Source: Gnetum montanum
Lineage: Eukaryota; Streptophyta; Gnetopsida; Gnetales; Gnetaceae
Assembly (NCBI GenBank): GCA_015680685.1
Contig: MNCI01002305.1
Location: 33,085 to 97,084, forward strand
Length of the DNA: 64,000 nt
Direction: 5' to 3'
Shown here piece by piece: positions 1 to 10,688 of the stretch. A model generated the notes under the pieces. It had not been told where the DNA came from, searched no databases, and saw only the letters and a program-made list of their open reading frames with translations. The translations under genes were made by a program, and so were the position numbers. How positions within the stretch are numbered: position 1 is the stretch's first letter; the number at the start of each line of letters is the position of its first letter.

Positions 1-245
1 ACTCCACCTGTTTATCAATTCTTTCTCTTTTGAAAATTGACTCTTGACAATCATAGGATAGACATTGTTATTGTGGTGAGTTCTAAACTCATCAAGAATG
101 AAATCCTAAGTTTATACCTTGAACTATGGGCAACTATGGATCACATGAGCTCACAACTATTTGCCCAAGTCTAAAAATGAAGGAACCAACTAGAAAGGAC
201 CATCAATTCATATCCCAAAATAGCTCCTCAACTAGCTCTTCATCA
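1..245 (-). repeat. Dispersed repeat fragment, probable LTR end
   Basis: This stretch closely matches 36297-36540 in the same orientation; both include the phrases CCCAAGTCTAAAAATG and ATCAATTCAT. At 36 kb the repeat sits where the LTR of a minus-strand Athila-like remnant is expected, so this copy is probably an LTR fragment cut by the window edge. The strand is inferred from that second copy. Confidence 0.5.
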
Positions 246-1373
246 TCCTAATAAAAGAGAGTAGAAGAATATAAATAAATTAATGAAAATATAATAAATA
301 ACAAAGCACATCATAAAATCAATCCCCTTTATCATAACACTTCAAAACATATAGAAAGGAAGAAGGGAAAAGAAGAAGTGAGGAAACAAAATGCTCAAGT
401 TGGAGGAGCTAAGCCCTCCCCTAAAGGGGATGTAGAAGCCTTTGCTAAAGGAGGAGGTTAAGATGCATCATTTCTTGCCTTCTTACTCATGTAATCCTAT
501 TTTATTACCTTATCATTTACTTGGTTTGTAGGGCTAGATGGTCCAACCTAATTTGCATCAATGATCTGGAATCCCATGGGAGAAAAATTTGGATTCACCA
601 ATTCACCAACCTCCTGGTGAATAACTATGTTGTGTAGCTCTCTCATCATACAAAAAAAAAATGATGTCCCAAGATCTTGACCTTGGTTACCAACTAATAC
701 TACCTTCTCCCAAGTTGATTGCATTGAGCATGAAGATGCATCTCCATCTCATTATAATGTCTAATGAGACTTTATTGTAGGACATCCAATCAAGTCATGA
801 ATCAAGCTTCAACATCCACCAAAGCCTAGTTAGCACCTATCATGCCTTGCTACTACTGTGGCTATTGTATATCAGCATAATGGGTCTTCTAAGAGGCCTT
901 GTTCCCATTTCCAAGTACACATGGATTAGTAATCCACCTAATCTTCGCATACCATGTCCTAGACAATTACTAACTGTAGAAGGCACATCCCAGATTCAAA
1001 AATTGGTCCTCATTTAATGCAACAATCACCTTGATGAGTAGGATAGGTGGCCAAATCTAAAAATGTTGATACAATGTTGATCACTAATGTGAAAGGAACC
1101 CCATTAGTGCCTTGGATGACTAACTTCATCTTAGAAAAAATGATTAATAGATAATTGAGAGTGCAAGGAACCTCCAAGTCTCTCATTACTAACATGCCTA
1201 AGAACATGACATGTGAAATGAGAGTTGCCTAAAATGTTCATCATCATTTCTCTTACAAGAACCATAGTTTCTGTGAAAAGATTCTTATAGGGCCATCTTG
1301 TCTCATCCATCATCATGCCAGCAAATAGCTTAGCCAACTAAGTCCACCTATCTGACAATGTTAATACAAAGTG
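246..1373. other. Left flank of element A, no gene recognised
   Basis: The stretch is AT-rich. Short minus-strand open frames at 1010-1337 have no recognisable motif. A CCCTCCCCT run near 410-420 would be a polypurine tract on the minus strand, which would fit the repeat at 1-245 being the LTR of a minus-strand element. No protein family is visible. Confidence 0.4.
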
Positions 1374-1378
1374 CCATT
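1374..1378. repeat. Candidate target-site duplication, left (CCATT)
   Basis: CCATT immediately precedes the TG of the 5' LTR. CTATT follows the CA of the 3' LTR at 19110-19114. One C/T difference separates them, which is plausible for an old insertion, but 4 of 5 identity is weak evidence on its own. Confidence 0.45.
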
Positions 1379-2785
1379 TGAAACACCATAAAAATTTCGA
1401 GGCCTCGACGGTTCGGAAAAATCTAGCAACTCAGGTGAGAAGTCGCAACAAGGTGTGGCACAGTACAAATGAACTTCAGGAGATAGAACAAAATGATGGG
1501 TGCAGGACGGCAAGCCTTCCACTTTGTGAGTTTTCTATGTTTCAAAATCTCAACATTTAGCACATTACACTGCATTATGCAACATAGCGTAACGCCGCAT
1601 TATGTAGCGTAATATCAAAGACAGTCTACCATAGCATCAAAAATGGCAAACATTCAAGACTCCGACAACCCAGCAAAAATATCAAGGCTTAAGCAACGAT
1701 CTGCAGCATGCTGCGCATTTTAGTGGATTTTATTCCCTAGTTAAGGGGGCCCATTACACTATGTTACGTAGTGCAGCATAATAAAACCCCAAAAGGGATT
1801 GATCAGAAACAGAGGAAGCACAACAACAATACTTCAACTTTTGCAGTTTTGTTATTTTGCGCTAAATCACGCTATGATGCGTAATGTAGTGTGACGCAGT
1901 GTAATATAAGTAACGATAGTACAATTTAGACATCAGTAATTCATACGCCATAATACGCTCTCTAGCGTATTGTAGCATAATCAAAGGATAGTTTGTTGAC
2001 AAAGCTCAAACAAGAGTAGTTTACAATGCACTACATAGCATAGCACCACAAGATACAACGACAACACATCAAGTCAATGGCATCTTGTAAGTTCAGGACA
2101 CATGTCATCTAAACCATGTTTTCCTCCTTACCCTAACCTTATAAGTGCTCCAGTTGACGAAGATCAAAGGGTTGGAAAAAATTTTCTCTTTCAAGGTTGG
2201 CAACAGAGCAAAAAGAGGATCAGCGATCATGAGAACATCAGAGGTGATTGGCAAGAACTCTTGATCAAAAACAATCGGCTACCAGATATTCTCCCCCAGG
2301 TCTAACTTACTTGTGTGTAGATTGGCTAGAACAAGGTAGATTGACCCTCTCTTGTTTCATCTTTAGAAAACTTTCTTGCTGTTGGCATGTGCTTCATCCA
2401 AACCGAAGCTCGCCTGTAATCATTGTATCAAACATATTGTGTTAATAAATTAAATCCCAGATCTTATGATCGTATTCCCTACAAATCTGATTCCTTGCAT
2501 CCTATTTATACATATTTGGCAATCACATCTAAATCGTTTACATCGTTTTCAATTGTTTTCGGGATTAACAATATTGCATCGCCTTATAAAGAATCTTCAT
2601 TTTGCCATCAAATTATTGCAAAAATTTTATTGATTAAGTAAGTCCTTGTCTAATTGACAAGACCATTCAGGGCATCTCAAATTCATTTTTTTCTCCAGCA
2701 CCGCCCTCGCACAGATTCGAGGTTAGAACTATGTACATGGGCTTTCATTCGGTATTTCCAGCGACCGACATTTTCTATTGTTATA
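1379..2785 (+). repeat. 5' LTR of element A
   Basis: It begins TGAAACACC and ends TTATA, where the 3' LTR keeps TTACA. Pairing with 17704-19109 is continuous to within six bases of the primer-binding site. It contains many copies, in both orientations, of a GCGTAAT-like word, including the perfect hairpin AATACGCT-CTCT-AGCGTATT at 1952-1971. The motif AGACCATTCAGGGCA near 2661 recurs in the LTRs of elements B and F and probably lies in R-U5. Confidence 0.92.
2501..2511 (+). promoter_or_regulatory. Candidate TATA element of the LTR promoter
   Basis: CCTATTTATAC lies about 275 bp before the LTR end. The 3' LTR has a better match, TATTTATAAAA, at 18829-18838. The position suits a U3 promoter followed by a short R-U5. 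Confidence 0.4.
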
Positions 2786-2791
2786 GTTTTT

Positions 2792-2808
2792 TGGCGCTAG
2801 AAGGAGGG
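2792..2808 (+). other. Primer-binding site of element A (tRNA not identified)
   Basis: TGGCGCTAGAAGGAGGG starts six bases after the LTR end. The site begins with the TGG expected opposite a tRNA CCA end. Elements B (22838) and F (63284) carry the same 17-mer with differences only in the third to fifth bases. I cannot assign the tRNA: the sequence is not the common initiator-Met or Asp type. Confidence 0.8.
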
Positions 2809-3041
2809 CCTTCGTAGCCGATCTACATTTTACAGGTAGTCTTGTAAGTTGTCTGTACCCATTGTCAATCAACGTAAACGTAATACCTCCGAGGTTGTTT
2901 ACGAAATTGTGAGGTGCAGATCGGTCGCTTCGATGATTCCTTTGGAATCCTACAAGATAGAAAGCCTCGATTATTGTCTCAGGTCATCTTTGTCCTTCTT
3001 ATCTTTACCTTTATCATCATTATTTTCGAATCGCATAGAAA

Positions 3042-6020
3042 ATGGTTACATCAACCACAGCTGTTGACACTACCAACCTAGAAAACCCTTGGACCATGCA
3101 AGTTACACTTCCGGTGGTCGAGCCGCCAACTAGTCTGATGCGATCACGCCGCTCCTTCAGGCTTCAAAATAAAGAGCCTAAGGAACATGCTCATTGCAAG
3201 GAACACTACAATTTCCTCTACGCTAAGCTAGCGGCAAACCTTCCTATGTATCCGCAAGTACTTGAGGAAAAACAAGAGTACGAGTTCATGTACAACAACA
3301 GGAAGGAATGTTTTCCTTCACTGAATGCCACTGTGCCCCTGACAGATCAACAAAAGTGGATCCTAGATCAAATGTTGATGTTAAATACATTTCTAGAACA
3401 ACTACAGGTCTTGTTCAGTGATGAAATGCTTCACAACGAGCAAGACGATCTAGAATCTCACTCTGAAGGGGGCAGTCATGCTGATTTCACCATGGCCCCT
3501 CCCTCCACGACGTCTTGCGTAAATCCATTGTTCATGGTCACCATGCCTTTGACATTATCCAATACCAATCGAGTCCCGCATTCACCGTGATTATATTTTC
3601 TTTCTCCGACTATGCTTTCGGGTGAAGGTCCCTCACAGATCATTCCCCAGTAGGTGCAATTACCTAATCCGCCCCATCGTACACCTATGCCTATGTCACC
3701 ACATGTGCACGCGATACCTACGTCCCAATTACCTACAACACCAACTTTGCTTTTGACTCACATGACAGAGCCTACCACCATAGCATGGTGGGCTCCCAAC
3801 ATGTCTCTTGTTGCCCATCCTACGCAAATGCACCACCATCCCCATCATCAGAGTCAAGTCCCACAAGTGCTAAACCCAGCTACAGGATTGTTGCTCATGC
3901 CCCCGGTTACACAAACAACATACCCAATGGCATAGCCTATGGTGTTTGCTCCATTTGCACCAACCACCGAATGGTGGATGCCACAAGCAACACTACCTAC
4001 AGGGACTATCCCAATGGCACCAACCATCGGCCAAGCCGCTGCCTCTGTTCTGCCACCTGGTATGGCTCCACCCACAGTTCCACAAACGACCTTGTCATCT
4101 ACAGGTTTGGATCAAGCCTTCCAGCTCATTCAGACCCTTATAGAGGAGGTCAAGCATCTCAAGGCTCCTGGTTCTGATGTGGTGCAAGTCATGGATTTCT
4201 ACCATGACGATCCTAGTAGTCTAGCAATCCCAGTCCTATCATTGCCACCTAGGATGCCCCTTCCCCATTTCAGAAAATACAATGGGGAAGGTGATCCCAA
4301 TGCCCACCTCATCACTTTTATGTGAGAGTCCTTATTGCTGCAACAATGGTCGCATACTATAATCAATTTCTTTGCTATGTCCTTAATAGGTAAAGCTTTG
4401 GATTGGTATCGAGCACTTCCACGTGCTTCCATTTCAACTTTGGAAGAGCTATTAACCTAGTTTGTGACTTGTTTCAAATACAACCTGAAGCCAGAAGTCA
4501 CACTGGACCAGCTCATGGGAGTCAAACAAGACCCTCTTGAGCCGGTTCAAAAGTTGATACAGCGTTAGAGCACCACCTTAAATGAGATCTGCAAACCCAT
4601 CGCAGAGGCCCATCTATTGGCAATCTTCAAGGGAGCGATCAACAAGTTAATCAAGTCTAAGATGTATTACCTTGCTCCCCATTCCCTCAGCCAAGCCTTT
4701 GCTCAGACTAAGAGCATCCAAGATGTGGCGGAGGCTAGTAAAGATTTGACATATGTGGTCTACAAAAATTCCCATAGCAAGGATAAGGATACAGGAAAAG
4801 CCACAACAACAACAGTGGCAACCGTTGCTGAAGGGGCCATGAAGAAAAACAACAATAACAAAAAAACAACTATGGAGCCAGCCGAACTGACAACTAGCTC
4901 AAATGGTGCCAATCAAGAAGCTCCTCCCACCCTCGAAGCATTTCCACCACTGAGGCCAAAATTTGAGCGTAAAGATCACTCAAATTACACAACTCTACCT
5001 ATGAAGCCTTTAGAACTTCTGAAGCAATTATTGGAAACCGGTCACATCCGACACAAGGTGGTGTCCAAGGAGGCTCTAAAATGTCACAGGTGCCACTATG
5101 AGTTACTCAAGAATCCCTCCTTGGCCCAACCTAATGAACTGCCCATTCCCAAGAACTTTAAGCTAGACTGATTCTATGACTACCATCAATTGTGTGGTCA
5201 TGACACGGATTATTGCTAGGCGTTGAAAGATGGCATTCAACGTATGATTAATTAGGGTGACCTGATCATAGATAGTAGTAGTCCAGCTCACCTAGAAAAC
5301 CAAGTCATGCATGTGTACCAAGACCCGTTAAATGCAAACAACGCAGGGTACACAATTAACATGGTAGGAGCAGAGAGCGATAATTGGGCACAACCAAAAC
5401 AACCTTTCGTGTTGCGAACACATCCTTGCTCTCCCCGAACAACGGATCCATCAGCATCGACAAGTGATGCTCCAAGGCAACCTTTTATCATTAGAGCCCC
5501 TTCTTAGACAACTTCTCGATAGCCCCCTGTTGGTAAAGCCATAGCTTAGCCCGTGCCTACGCCCAATGCTCCCTTTGTCATCAGGGTGCCAAAACCATAA
5601 ACTCTCCATCCCATGTAGGGGAAAACCTCCAAGTCAATCTGCTGATCCCAACTTAATGAAAAAGGATAAGCAGGTATGACAGCTGGTATGGCCAAGGACC
5701 ATCTTACGCTGGGGTTTCCCAAGCCTAAACCCCTCTCTTCTGTACCCTTGGCCCCATTTCCTAAAAATGGTAAAGTGATGCAAACACAACCATCTACTCC
5801 TAGCCAAAAGAAACACAGCCCTCGACCGAATGTCACTCCTCCATGAGAAATTTGTCTCCTAGGGCGAATGGAAGAGGAAAAGGGTGACAACTATCCAGAT
5901 CGTGGGTGGAATCTCTTCAACACATTTATGCAAGTCAAATAGGCTCTAAAACAAAAAAATACAACATTAAGCCTTTATGACTTACTCATGACATCATAGA
6001 AACATCGTGAAGCTATGGGT
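3042..6020 (+). pseudogene. gag: gag of element A (broken)
   Basis: Gag forms the capsid-like particle that packages element RNA. One frame runs from ATG 3042 to about 6020. Residues 1-200 are charged, about 200-370 are proline- and histidine-rich, and the conserved retrotransposon gag domain lies around 4210-4700 (PHFRKYNGEGDPNAHL, then GKALDWYRALP). A knuckle-like stretch at about 5172-5216 reads YHQLCGHDTDYC, the form usual in Tat elements. The linker ends with KHREAM, just before protease. About 18 in-frame stops interrupt it, two thirds of them TAG, and a frame change occurs near 6010-6025 into the protease frame. Element B carries a clear homologue at 24120-25535. At more than 900 codons including the linker it is long for gag. 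Confidence 0.85.
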
Positions 6021-6807
6021 TCGTATGCTGATGTCCATACCCATGGACGAAAGCCTGCCAACGGATGAAGAAGTGATTCATTTTGTTATGCTTTCCCCCG
6101 CAGCTGAGAAAACCAGGCATTCCTTGTTGACCTTTCATGAAGAATCCATTAAGGATGACCCAAAGAAAGGTCAGGTGACAATGGCACCCATTTTCATCAC
6201 CATCTGGGTTGGCCAACACCAAGTTCAGAGGATGCATGTGGATGATGGGACAGCCGCTAATGTCATCCCATATCCCATAGTGGATAAGCTAGGCTTGATT
6301 GATTAGATCAATCCTACCATGATGTCATGTTTAAAGTCATTCAACGGGGCATGAGTGCAAGTCAAAGGCATAGTGCACATCAACTTTGTGTCAGGGGATT
6401 AGTTCCCCATAGACGCAACGTTTATTATCGTTGAAGAGATGCTTGGTTTCAACTTGATCTTGGGGAGGTCTTGGTTGGCTCAACTAAGGGCAGTTTCTTC
6501 ACCTATCCATCAGAAGATCCATCTACCCTACGCAGGAGGAGAAGTGGTCATCCACGGTGATGAAATAACCCCTCAGGCTGTTAACAACATAGAAACGGAA
6601 CAGGGGTCAGAAATCAAAATGTTCGAAGATTAGCCCCCTATCTGAATACTCGAACAAGCTGAAATAGTGGCAGATGACAACCTAACTTGGGCCAAACTAC
6701 CATTCCCAGAGGAAGAGTGTGATGTGAAGGAAAAGGGTGGTAAATCCCCTCATCTTTACACATCACCAAAAATAAAAGCGATCAAGAAACAATTACAGGG
6801 CTAGCCA
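6007..6807 (+). pseudogene. Aspartic protease region of element A (broken)
   Basis: This region would cleave the Gag-Pol precursor. The active-site area reads VDDGTAANVIP at about 6238-6270, where related elements have a D-[TS]-G-type triad, so the motif is recognisable but altered. Downstream, MLGFNLILGRSWLAQLRAV (6439-6495) matches the flap and C-terminal part typical of Tat-lineage proteases (the NxILGRPWL block). At least four in-frame stops occur. The frame stays protein-like past the TAG at 6631 up to CAG GGC TAG CCA at 6796-6807, where a strong splice donor, GTAAGC, follows. That extension is the main reason for placing the exon end at 6807. Confidence 0.82.
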
Positions 6808-7110
6808 GTAAGCTTGGTCATCTGGTTCTCTTATTATAATAGGATCAACACCCTTTTTGTTGCCCTACGTGTGCATACCCTATTTTACAACTCACCGCCG
6901 TACAATTTATGCGTATTTTCTTTCATCATGCTATCCCAGCTTTGCTGTACAAACACTCATCTTGTTTTACGCTTACGCTTATTCCTTGCAGTCCCACCAG
7001 CTATTCTCATTTACACTTATGTTTTTACGCTCCCACTAGTTATCTTTATCATCCTTAAATTTATCTACAACTAGTCATGTATACTTTGCACCTAAAATAT
7101 ACACAACCTG

Positions 7111-7480
7111 CAATGGCCTTAAACTATTCAGGGCCCAAAATGGCCTAAAACTAATTGCAGCCTGCCATGACTTAAAATTGATGATTTAATGTTATTTATC
7201 CTTTCACACACCATATATGCCCATGGCCCAAAATGGCCTAAAACTACCCATGGCCTGAAATGGCCTAAAACTACCCATGGCCCAAAATAGCCTAAAACTA
7301 ATTGCAGCCTGCCAAGGCTTAAAACTGGCAACTTGATGTTATTTCTTTTCTTCACACATATGTCTAGGGCCCAAAATGGCCTAAAACTATACATGGACCG
7401 AAATGGCCTATAACTACCTATTTAAATCACAGTTTACACTTCAACTAATCAAAGGCCCGAAATGGCCTAAAACTAGTTAT
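7111..7480. repeat. Degenerate minisatellite, GGCCYRAAATGGCCTAAAACTA units
   Basis: The word AATGGCCTAAAACTA recurs about eight times at roughly 28-bp spacing, in two clusters separated by AT-rich spacers. Two variant units, CTGCCATGACTTAAAA and CTGCCAAGGCTTAAAACTGG, resemble the array behind integrase at 16198-16525 and two places in element B. It lies just beyond the 3' end of the antisense gene. Confidence 0.8.
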
Positions 7481-7726
7481 CGTATTTACGCTTTGCACCG
7501 GAATTATCTAGTAGCCCACAATGACTTTATACCAGTAACTTCATTTATGCTACATGCCTAAAATTATCTGCCATTTCTTATAGCATCAAAACCTACTTAT
7601 TTACGCTTTGCATAAAATGAAAATAGCAAAAAAAAATTAACTTAGACCAAATTTGCATCAAAGTGTCAAAGAAAAATATTGTCTTTTCCATCATTAAAAA
7701 AATGAACTGTGGCTAGTATAGCCACA

Positions 7727-7984
7727 CTAAGCATCTCCTTTGTCCCCATTATCACCCGTATCCCTCAGCTTAATCTGCACTCTAAGAAAATCATCCTCGT
7801 AGGGGCCATCTTTTTTAGGCGACATTTCTTTGTGAAGGTGTCCCTCCCTGTTAGGCTCTTCTATATGAATTTGTTTGCCACGGTGTTGATTATCATCATT
7901 ACACTTAGTCCCCTACAAACCCTCTTCATGAGGACCGCCATCCACGTTAGGTTCATCTCGTTGAAGAACCTCCTCAGGTCATTC
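7727..7984 (-). pseudogene. Exon 8 (last) of antisense gene
   Basis: After the acceptor TTAATTGTAG the frame reads PEEVLQRDEPNVDGGPHEEG, then a His/Glu/Lys-rich tail, KEMSPKKDGPYEDDF and RDTGDNGDKGDA, and then TAG at 7729-7727. It is a low-complexity, highly charged C-terminus. It contains two in-frame stops (TGA, TAG). The final TAG could itself be a mutated Gln codon; the next stop in frame is TAA at 7694-7696. Confidence 0.55.
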
Positions 7985-8063
7985 CTACAATTAACATAAC
8001 ACACATATTGACATCGTGATCAAAAATAGGTATGATAAAAGGCATAGTAAAATAAAAACTCAC

Positions 8064-8881
8064 CTGTGACGGTCTTGCATTGGTAGCAAACGGAATTTTT
8101 TCTAAGCCAATCCATAGACGTTGCATAACTTCATCCTCGGTAAGCTCAGAACAAACCCCGTCTCCTAGATTAGCTCTGGCCTTGATCTTCCCTTTCTCCA
8201 CAGGAGTCCATCGGGGTGGTTCGGGGAAGAAGGAAGGGATGGTTGTCTCCCCTCCAGGAAGAGTCATTTCCCTTTTTGGAGAGGCACTCACCGTCACTTG
8301 CTCCTGGAACTTTTCAAATGCACTGGAAGCACCAATAACATCGAGGAATAGTCAAAGAGACTAAGCCTTGATGGAAGAGTCCCTGTAATATTGAGGATAG
8401 GCAGTGCATTCTAGCTTGTAGACATATTTTTGGTCTTTCTGCGTCTACCCCCACTCTTGCACACTTGCGCAAAAGTCCTTCCAGTCTTGATTTTTTTGAG
8501 CTAGGAGATCCATTTGCATCTGCTACTCAACTAGCTCATGGCTGGTTTGGACATTATTTCGGATGATCATCCAATAATGGGCATAGTCCATAATAGCCAT
8601 CCACTAGTCCTCATTACCTATCCCCTAATCTTGCAAGAATTCATTCTGCAACCTCAAATCCCCCACTTCATCACCTAGAGCCACCCTCTCTTTCTCCAAC
8701 CTTTGCAATCTCTTCCAAAGGTCTTCGTTTATACTTTGACATTTACACAAGGAGCAGGTCGAGCATACCACACATTTACGCATCTCTTCATAAATGCTAC
8801 GTGGCACGACGGTCACTTCCGTTGAGGGTTTAGTGGTGTCTAGATTAATAGGCTCCAACGGATCCCATCTGAGTTGAGCTC
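8064..8881 (-). pseudogene. Exon 7 of antisense gene: Cys cluster and coiled coil
   Basis: At about residues 773-784 the reading is CVVCSTCSLCKC, a C-x2-C-x2-C-x2-C-x-C cluster that could bind metal. It is followed by a heptad-like helix (LWKRLQRLEKERVALGDEV, then LRLQNEFLQ), a candidate coiled coil. The remainder is Gln- and Trp-rich and then Pro-rich (FFPEPPRWTPVEKG). The exon has six in-frame stops, five of them TAG and each preceding or replacing a Gln-rich position. The donor is CACAG|GTGAGT. The cluster and coil suggest a protein-binding or nucleic-acid-binding C-terminal half; that is inference only. Confidence 0.62.
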
Positions 8882-8965
8882 CTAATAACATAAAATAGTG
8901 GTTAGGCATAATTAGGTAACATAATACCATGATGGGGTAACTTCTGTGTAATGATCATGGTGTAC

Positions 8966-9411
8966 CCACTTCAGGATTGATTTGCTCTAAGCAACTGATC
9001 ATATCTTGGACGACCCACTCCATAAAGACGAATTTATCAGGAAATTTGCCCTAGGATCGAGTCGCCACTATTGAAAAATGTACATCCTGGTTACCTATTA
9101 CATAGGACAAGTTCCATGTGAGGACACGATTGAAACATTACAATGGCCAATATAACCTTCAGAAGCAATGGTCTAGAGTTGAGTATGCCATAAAAGTTAG
9201 CCTCACAGAGTCACTGATCATTTACCTCTTCTTGTCTGGGCCAAAAGGACTTCGGCATATTTCACTGTTGCTCCCTTCTTACATGCAGGAACCTATGCAC
9301 TGCTAGTCGTGTTGACTGTAGCCTCTTCTTCCAAGGCCGGGGCCTCCTCCTCGCACCACAAAATCATAGCCCCTGTTTCAGGGGTTAACCTTTCCATGAC
9401 CTTCTCCTTCG
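8966..9411 (-). pseudogene. Exons 5 and 6 of antisense gene
   Basis: Exon 5 (9411-9226) reads AKEKVMERLTPETGAMILW, then an acidic stretch (EEEAPALEEE) and KYAEVLLAQTRRG. Exon 6 (9094-8966) reads KFPDKFVFMEWVVQDMISCL. Each contains one TAG. Both exons are in phase 1 at both ends, so either could be skipped without changing the frame. The intervening intron, 9225-9095, starts GTAAAT and ends AATAG. No domain was recognised. Confidence 0.6.
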
Positions 9412-9524
9412 CTGTCACACAATGTTCTCAGTTAACATAGAATTATGCTTTAGTTCATTAAATTATGACATAATATTGTCTATATCCAGCATAACTATAA
9501 TTATTATCACATTTTTTTGCTTAC

Positions 9525-10574
9525 CTGCTGGAGGATTAATACTCCAACACTTGACCTGCATCTTCTACCTCGTACCACTTGTTGGCTCCTCGGACTCCTC
9601 GATCAAACGAGGCTTCTTGCAGGGCACCGATGAGTCCACTATCTCATTTTCCAGGCACTTCCCCCTTGATGCATCACTAGTATAGGAAGGGAGCACCCCA
9701 CCCACACTGTCTTGACCCCACGTTCGAGGTGCCACCATGTTTTTAGTCATTACTGACAACAACTCCATGATTCCTTTAGGATGGTCCTATGACCAGACAG
9801 TGCCAAAAATATGGGAAATCCATGGTTTAGAGATCTGGCTACAGTCTTACTACACCCAAACTCCATTTCTTTGAACTACTAGAAACTCAGCAAAGTGCTG
9901 GAAGCAAGCTATAAAAAAGGCAAAATGCACATTGAAATGGGATTCAAGCTTCTTGTGAAGCTTGACCATTTCAACGCATAGGACTTCGGCAAAATAGCTG
10001 GCCCAATTGAATTGTGTCCCTTCGCCCATGACCTCTCGCATAATGCGAGCTTACTTTATGGTGAGAAACCTCCCTTGGGAGAGTGTCTTGGGGAAGGCCT
10101 GGGCTCGGAAAAGGGGGTAAATGGTGTTGGCCACCTCCAACTCAATCCCTTCGGTAGGAATTCCTTTGGCCTCCTTCCTAACCCCTAGCCACATCTCTAC
10201 CTCTTCCTAGTACTTGGCACTCCTCTTCAACTTTTTCTCTATAGGAAATCCATCAGAGGGAACCCTGAAGAGATTGACGAACAACTAAGCATCAATGTCA
10301 AAATTTACGTGCACGTTACGCATGCGTATGCAGAGACACTCAACTTTTTAACTAAAGGAGTTGACTAAGGTTAACATTTCACCCACAGTAACATTAGGGG
10401 TTATGGCCAAGAATAGGTCCATTAGTCCATCCTTCCAAAGGTTATTGGTCAAAACAACAGGGGCCGCTCTATGGCCAAGCTAGTGTTGTGCCTCCTTTAT
10501 GTCACCCTAGTGGAAAAAGATATTGCTTGCATCGTGACTAGAAGCCATGATCGTAATCTCCCATGATTCCCTGA
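9525..10574 (-). pseudogene. Exon 4 of antisense gene, unrecognised domain
   Basis: This is the largest exon, 350 codons. It follows a clear acceptor (TTTTATGTGTGCAG) and ends before CAG|GTAAGC. Visible phrases are KDGLMDLFLAITPNVTVGEM, CIRMRNVHVNFDIDA, FRVPSDGFPIEKKLK, EEVEMWLGVRKEAKGIPTEG, MREVMGEGTQFNWASYF and HFNVHFAFFIACFQHFAEF. The layout (a core fold-like block, a long helix-rich part, then a charged tail with CKKPRLIEESEE) loosely recalls the domain of unknown function often seen in plant transposon-encoded antisense ORFs, but I cannot name a family. It has ten in-frame stops, all single transitions away from sense codons. MASSHDASN near the start could also be an alternative initiation site. 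Confidence 0.6.
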
Positions 10575-10688
10575 CTGCACACATAAAACAATAGCTGAGC
10601 CAAGATAGCAAAAAATAAAACAAGAAAACTTCACACATCATCGCTAGCTAATAACATTAACACAATTCATCATCGTAACGAAGTTTAC

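Noticed and set aside
3785-4177. 130-codon + strand ORF in another frame over gag
   Set aside because: Frame 3 carries the conserved gag core and continues in frame with the rest of gag; this one has no motif.
5546-5890. 114-codon minus-strand ORF
   Set aside because: It lies opposite the proline-rich gag-protease linker, with no splice signals or motifs linking it to the antisense gene.
6814-7074. Hydrophobic + strand ORF just inside the pol intron
   Set aside because: It starts after the splice donor, has T-rich composition giving spurious Leu and Phe runs, and shows no conserved motif.
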